Position numbers and translations under genes: made by a program. Below are positions 61,259 through 64,000 of a stretch of 64,000 bases of DNA, in pieces. The notes beneath the pieces are model-generated. The model made no database searches. It had not been told where the DNA came from and saw only the letters and a program-made list of their open reading frames with translations. The stretch lies in the NCBI RefSeq assembly GCF_026314945.1, contig NZ_CP111121.1:4650001-4714000 (forward strand). Direction: 5' to 3'. Source of the DNA: Chryseobacterium fluminis (lineage in GTDB: Bacteria; Bacteroidota; Bacteroidia; Flavobacteriales; Weeksellaceae). Within the stretch, counting starts at the first letter, position 1, and each line of letters opens with the position of its first letter.

Positions 61259-61888
61259 ATGAAAAAATTATACCTTCTTTTTATACTTTTCATAGGGGTA
61301 ATCAATGCTCAAAAGCTGACTCCCAATGAAATTGCCATCATCAGTCAGGGTGACATCAACACCGCACTACCGATTTATCAGACGACCGATCAAAACCAGC
61401 ATAAAACCTTACTGAATCTTTCCACAGACATTGATCCGTTAGACAGAAACACGGCAGTTTTAGTCAAAAGAATGAAAGAATCCCTCCTGTCCACCGATGG
61501 TGGAGTTGGTATAGCTGCTCCTCAGGTCGGTATCAACAGGAAAATCATCTGGGTTCAGCGTTTTGACAAACCGGGGGAACCTTTGGAATATTTTATTAAT
61601 CCGGTAATCGTCTGGAGATCGGAACTACAGAATCTTGGCCCTGAGGGAGATCTGTCGATTCCGGAATTCAGGGACCAGTTTTACAGAAGCAAAGTCATTC
61701 AGCTGGAATATGTGGATTTAAAAGGTCAGCAATATTCTGAGATCGTCGAAGGATTTACAGCAGTTATTTTCCAGCACGAAATCGACCACCTTTTCGGGAT
61801 CTTAATCTCCGATAAAAAAGAAAAAGAAAAAAAAGACTCTTATCAGAAAGTAGATGCTTTTAAGAAAAGTGATTCGATGACGAGGTGA
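61259..61888 (+). CDS. Exported peptide deformylase-like protein with altered metal ligand
   Basis: The 209-residue protein has a peptide deformylase fold behind a signal peptide (MKKLYLLFILFIGVINAQ). Motif 1 is GVGIAAPQVG (82-91) and motif 3 is QHEIDHLFG with His173, Glu174 and His177. Motif 2 reads EGDLSIP, so the usual metal-binding Cys is Asp131. True deformylases work in the cytoplasm on nascent chains, so this one cannot be the housekeeping enzyme. It may be an exported metallohydrolase with a different substrate, or inactive. Confidence 0.82.
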   Translation: MKKLYLLFILFIGVINAQKLTPNEIAIISQGDINTALPIYQTTDQNQHKTLLNLSTDIDPLDRNTAVLVKRMKESLLSTDGGVGIAAPQVGINRKIIWVQRFDKPGEPLEYFINPVIVWRSELQNLGPEGDLSIPEFRDQFYRSKVIQLEYVDLKGQQYSEIVEGFTAVIFQHEIDHLFGILISDKKEKEKKDSYQKVDAFKKSDSMTR

Positions 61889-61941
61889 TGAATATCTAAA
61901 ATAAAATTTCTTAAAAGACGGCAATTCTGTTTGATTTTACA

Positions 61942-61973
61942 AAAAAAAATCTGCTTCGGGATGAAGCAGATTG
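61942..61973. terminator. Terminator of the ohr operon (minus strand)
   Basis: AATCTGCTTC (61949-61958) pairs with GAAGCAGATT (61964-61973). On the minus strand the stem is followed by nine T residues, 25 bases after the ohr stop. Confidence 0.85.
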
Positions 61974-61997
61974 GGTATTTTACAGAAAAACTGAGTC

Positions 61998-62420
61998 TTA
62001 GTTATTGGTCACAGACAGCTTCACTTCAATATTATTTCTTGTTGCATTGGAATACGGGCAGACTTCATGTGCTTTTTCCGTCAGCGCCTGTGCCTCTTCT
62101 ATGGATACTCCGGGAATATTAACGTCCAGTTCCACAGCCAGTCCAAACCCTCCGTTGTCGATCTGGCCGATACCTACCTTTGCTGTCACGGTAGTTTCCC
62201 CGGTTTCTTTTTTCGATAGGCTGATCACCCGGTTTAATGCACTGTCGAAACAGGCTGAATATCCTGCCGCGAAAAGCATTTCAGGATTTGCAAAATCATC
62301 ATTGGCCCCACCAAGGGCTTTAGGCATTCTTACTTCCAGATCAAGAACTCCGTTTTCACTTTTTACTTTACCGTTTCTGCCTCCCTGTGCAGTTACCTGG
62401 GTTGTATATAATGTTTTCAT
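61998..62420 (-). CDS. ohr: Organic hydroperoxide resistance protein
   Basis: Thiol peroxidase of 140 residues that reduces organic hydroperoxides. The reactive Cys lies in FAAGYSACFDSALNRV and the resolving Cys in AHEVCPYSNATRNN. Length and sequence are standard for Ohr. Its start directly abuts the end of the MarR-type regulator gene, so both share a transcript. Confidence 0.95.
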   Translation of the reverse strand: MKTLYTTQVTAQGGRNGKVKSENGVLDLEVRMPKALGGANDDFANPEMLFAAGYSACFDSALNRVISLSKKETGETTVTAKVGIGQIDNGGFGLAVELDVNIPGVSIEEAQALTEKAHEVCPYSNATRNNIEVKLSVTNN

Positions 62421-62855
62421 TTATTTTTCTATTTTACTTAATATTTTTTGTACACTTTCTTTCAGTCCGATCCAGTCTTCCGGAGTGACATCTACTTTGC
62501 GGTGAATCTTCTCAGGAATTTCACAAGCTTTCTGCTGAAGCGCTTTCCCGGATTCTGTGATGAATACCTCAACGACTCTTTCATCTTCTTTTTTTCTTTT
62601 CCGCTGGATAAATCCTTTAGCTTCCAGTCTCTTTAAAAGAGGGGTCAGCGTACCACTGTCCAAATATAACTTTTCCCCGATATGGTTCACGGCAAGACCG
62701 TCATTTTCCCAAAGGACCATCAACACAAGATATTGGGGGTACGTAATGTCCAGTTCATCAAGGAACGGACGGTAAAGCCCCGTGATTTCCTTTGCAATCA
62801 CATAAAGAGGAAAACAAATCTGATTTTCCAGTTTTAAAGATTTAAATTTTTCCAT
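62421..62855 (-). CDS. ohrR: MarR family peroxide sensor, OhrR type
   Basis: Winged-helix repressor of 144 residues. The N-terminal Cys in LENQICFPLYV is the peroxide-sensing residue of OhrR, and a second Cys (QKACEIPEK, about 112) suggests the 2-Cys subtype. The DNA-binding region is LYLDSGTLTPLLKRLEAKGFIQRKRKKEDERVVEV. It sits between the nitroreductase gene (28-base gap) and ohr. It probably represses this operon from boxes upstream of the nitroreductase. Confidence 0.92.
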   Translation of the reverse strand: MEKFKSLKLENQICFPLYVIAKEITGLYRPFLDELDITYPQYLVLMVLWENDGLAVNHIGEKLYLDSGTLTPLLKRLEAKGFIQRKRKKEDERVVEVFITESGKALQQKACEIPEKIHRKVDVTPEDWIGLKESVQKILSKIEK

Positions 62856-62883
62856 AAGATTGAAAATGAAAGTTGATGAAATT

Positions 62884-63516
62884 TTATTTTTTAATGACGA
62901 ATTCCTCCATCGGAATGCGGACCTTTTTCATGGAAGCCATCCAGTCGTTGTCCTGATCTCTGTAGCCTAGATACAGCAAACTTACACTTTTTAAACCTAA
63001 TTCCTTTAAACCGAGAATTTCATCCACCACTTCATTGCTGAAACCTTCGGCAGGGGTACTGTCGATTTTCAGTTCTGCAGCCTGTGCCAGCGCAAGTCCT
63101 AATGCAATATAGGTCTGTCTTGCAGTGTGTGCAAAATGCTGTTCCGGCGTCTGGGCATCATACATTTCCTTGATTTTATCGGTATAGCTTCCGAAGCGGC
63201 CTCTTGGTAAGTCCCTTTCGTCTGTTGTATAATCGTATACCTTATCTATTTTTTCGTCAGAATAGCGGTCCCACGCTGCAAAAACCAATACGTGAGAACA
63301 ATCTCTCATTACTTCAGGATTTAATGCACCCTGAACCATTTTTTCTTTCAGTTCCTGGTTTTCCACTACAATAACGCGGAAAGGCTGAAGTCCTGATGAG
63401 GTAGGAGCAAGTCTGGCTGCTTCAAGAATTTTATTTAAATCCTGTTCCGAAACTTTTTTTGTGGGGTCATAAGCTTTTACGGCGTGTCTCCAGTTTAAAT
63501 TTTCTATTAACGACAT
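62884..63516 (-). CDS. NAD(P)H-dependent nitroreductase family oxidoreductase
   Basis: FMN enzyme of 210 residues. N-terminal RHAVKAYDPTKKVSEQDLNKILEAARLAPTSSGLQPFRVIVV is the classic nitroreductase FMN-binding start, and AALGLALAQAAELKIDSTPAEGF-type text follows. It is likely the first gene of the ohrR-ohr operon and may help with electrophile or quinone stress. The true substrate is unknown. Confidence 0.9.
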   Translation of the reverse strand: MSLIENLNWRHAVKAYDPTKKVSEQDLNKILEAARLAPTSSGLQPFRVIVVENQELKEKMVQGALNPEVMRDCSHVLVFAAWDRYSDEKIDKVYDYTTDERDLPRGRFGSYTDKIKEMYDAQTPEQHFAHTARQTYIALGLALAQAAELKIDSTPAEGFSNEVVDEILGLKELGLKSVSLLYLGYRDQDNDWMASMKKVRIPMEEFVIKK

Positions 63517-63570
63517 TCTGTTTTTATTTTAATGTTTAACAATTTATTACTAATGATGATGAGTATGATG

Positions 63571-63611
63571 CAAATTTATTGCCAAATTTAATTGTGTGCA
63601 ATTTAATTTTG
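63571..63611 (-). promoter_or_regulatory. Nitroreductase-ohrR-ohr promoter with two OhrR-like boxes
   Basis: On the minus strand a TTG (63601-63599) and TAAATTTG (63578-63571) are 20 bases apart. Two copies of an ACAATTnAATTGT-like box overlap them: CCAAATTTAATTGTG (63582-63596) and TGCAATTTAATTTTG (63597-63611), matching the OhrR consensus TACAATTTAATTGTA at 11 and 12 of 15 positions. A second -7 match lies at 63590-63583. Confidence 0.6.
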
Positions 63612-63696
63612 TTAAAATTATTATAAATCTCAATATTAGACTGATTTTCAATGTAATAATAAGTTTGGTATAAAATATTATATGTTAATTAATAAA

Positions 63697-63725
63697 AGAA
63701 CCTGCCATAACAAATGACAGGTTTA
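63697..63725 (-). terminator. lipB terminator
   Basis: AACCTGCCAT (63699-63708) and ATGACAGGTT (63714-63723) form a stem with one mismatch. On the minus strand it is followed by CTTTTATT, about 60 bases past the lipB stop. Confidence 0.65.
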
Positions 63726-63783
63726 TTTCTTTTTTTCAGTTAATCGCTTTCCGATTTACGACGAAATCTGCTACAATACTTAC

Positions 63784-64000
63784 TTATTTACTCACGAGTT
63801 CCGCTTCAAAAACATCCGCAAAATGTTTCCTGATTTTAGCCTTAATATCCTCCATTTCCTCAGGAGTCAGGTCTCTCTCCAGTTCTCTTTTTAATGAAGT
63901 CACCTGTTTATCTTTAATTCCACACGGAACAATATATTCAAAATAGCGCATATCGGTATTTACATTCAGCGCAAAACCGTGTAACGTCACCCAACGGGAA
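63784..64000 (-). CDS. lipB: Octanoyltransferase LipB, C-terminal part (cut by window edge)
   Basis: Transfers octanoate from acyl carrier protein to lipoyl domains. Only about the last 72 residues are in the window, reading SRWVTLHGFALNVNTDMRYF and then EYIVPCGI with the catalytic Cys in PCGI. The rest lies beyond 64000. The frame runs in from the edge without an internal start being needed. Confidence 0.9.
   Translation of the reverse strand, partial: SRWVTLHGFALNVNTDMRYFEYIVPCGIKDKQVTSLKRELERDLTPEEMEDIKAKIRKHFADVFEAELVSK

Overview
The window looks like chromosomal DNA of a Chryseobacterium-type flavobacterium (Bacteroidota, Weeksellaceae). The sequence is AT-rich. Many genes have the Bacteroidota promoter -7 box TAnnTTTG and almost none has a Shine-Dalgarno sequence. 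Two gliding genes (gldF, gldG) are present, and seven secreted proteins carry C-terminal type IX secretion (T9SS) sorting domains, most with the YPNP signature. Species cannot be fixed from this window alone.

Layout. 0-12 kb: rpsA; a secreted glycoamylase-like protein; two tandem M36 fungalysin-type proteases; a DMT exporter; an alpha/beta hydrolase; rplS. 12-20 kb: a large secreted metallophosphoesterase with three DWIGIY-type repeats; a DoxX-like protein; the two CoA-transferase subunits scoA and scoB, separated by an ABC exporter on the other strand. 20-28.5 kb: a probable N-glycan breakdown group (GH20 hexosaminidase, glycosylasparaginase, cutC, GH2 beta-mannosidase). Here the 5' part of cutC and its leader are repeated in a 229-bp tandem array, and a frameshifted GxxExxY gene precedes the mannosidase. 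28.5-40.3 kb: priA, a PBP4-type dacB, a frameshifted M1 aminopeptidase, a JmjC-like cupin, a frameshifted kbl, hemJ, gldF and gldG. 40.3-45 kb: a ParE-type toxin-antitoxin pair, an AraC regulator, an SDR and two DUF proteins. 45-49 kb: sulfur assimilation (Rrf2 regulator, cysH, cysD, cysN, TauE/SafE). 49-61 kb: a heme acquisition locus. 61-64 kb: an exported deformylase-like protein, a nitroreductase-ohrR-ohr peroxide operon, and the C-terminus of lipB at the edge.

The most interesting part is the heme locus. A divergent promoter flanked by two Fur-box-like sites drives, to the right, a TonB receptor, an HmuY lipoprotein, a substrate-binding protein, permease, ATPase, a methyltransferase and HemS. 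To the left it drives a T9SS-secreted adhesin-like protein. The whole divergent promoter appears a second time about 1 kb away, in front of a T9SS-secreted HmuY-like protein. This suggests one iron-responsive system that captures heme outside the cell, imports it and breaks it down. Other points worth attention are the cutC array, a signal-peptide-bearing deformylase with Asp in place of its metal-binding Cys, OhrR-like boxes at the nitroreductase promoter, and an 11-mer shared by the cysH and cupin promoters.

Four single-base indels (kbl, the M1 peptidase, and two in GxxExxY) interrupt otherwise intact genes. At least the kbl one sits in a homopolymer and may be a sequencing error.
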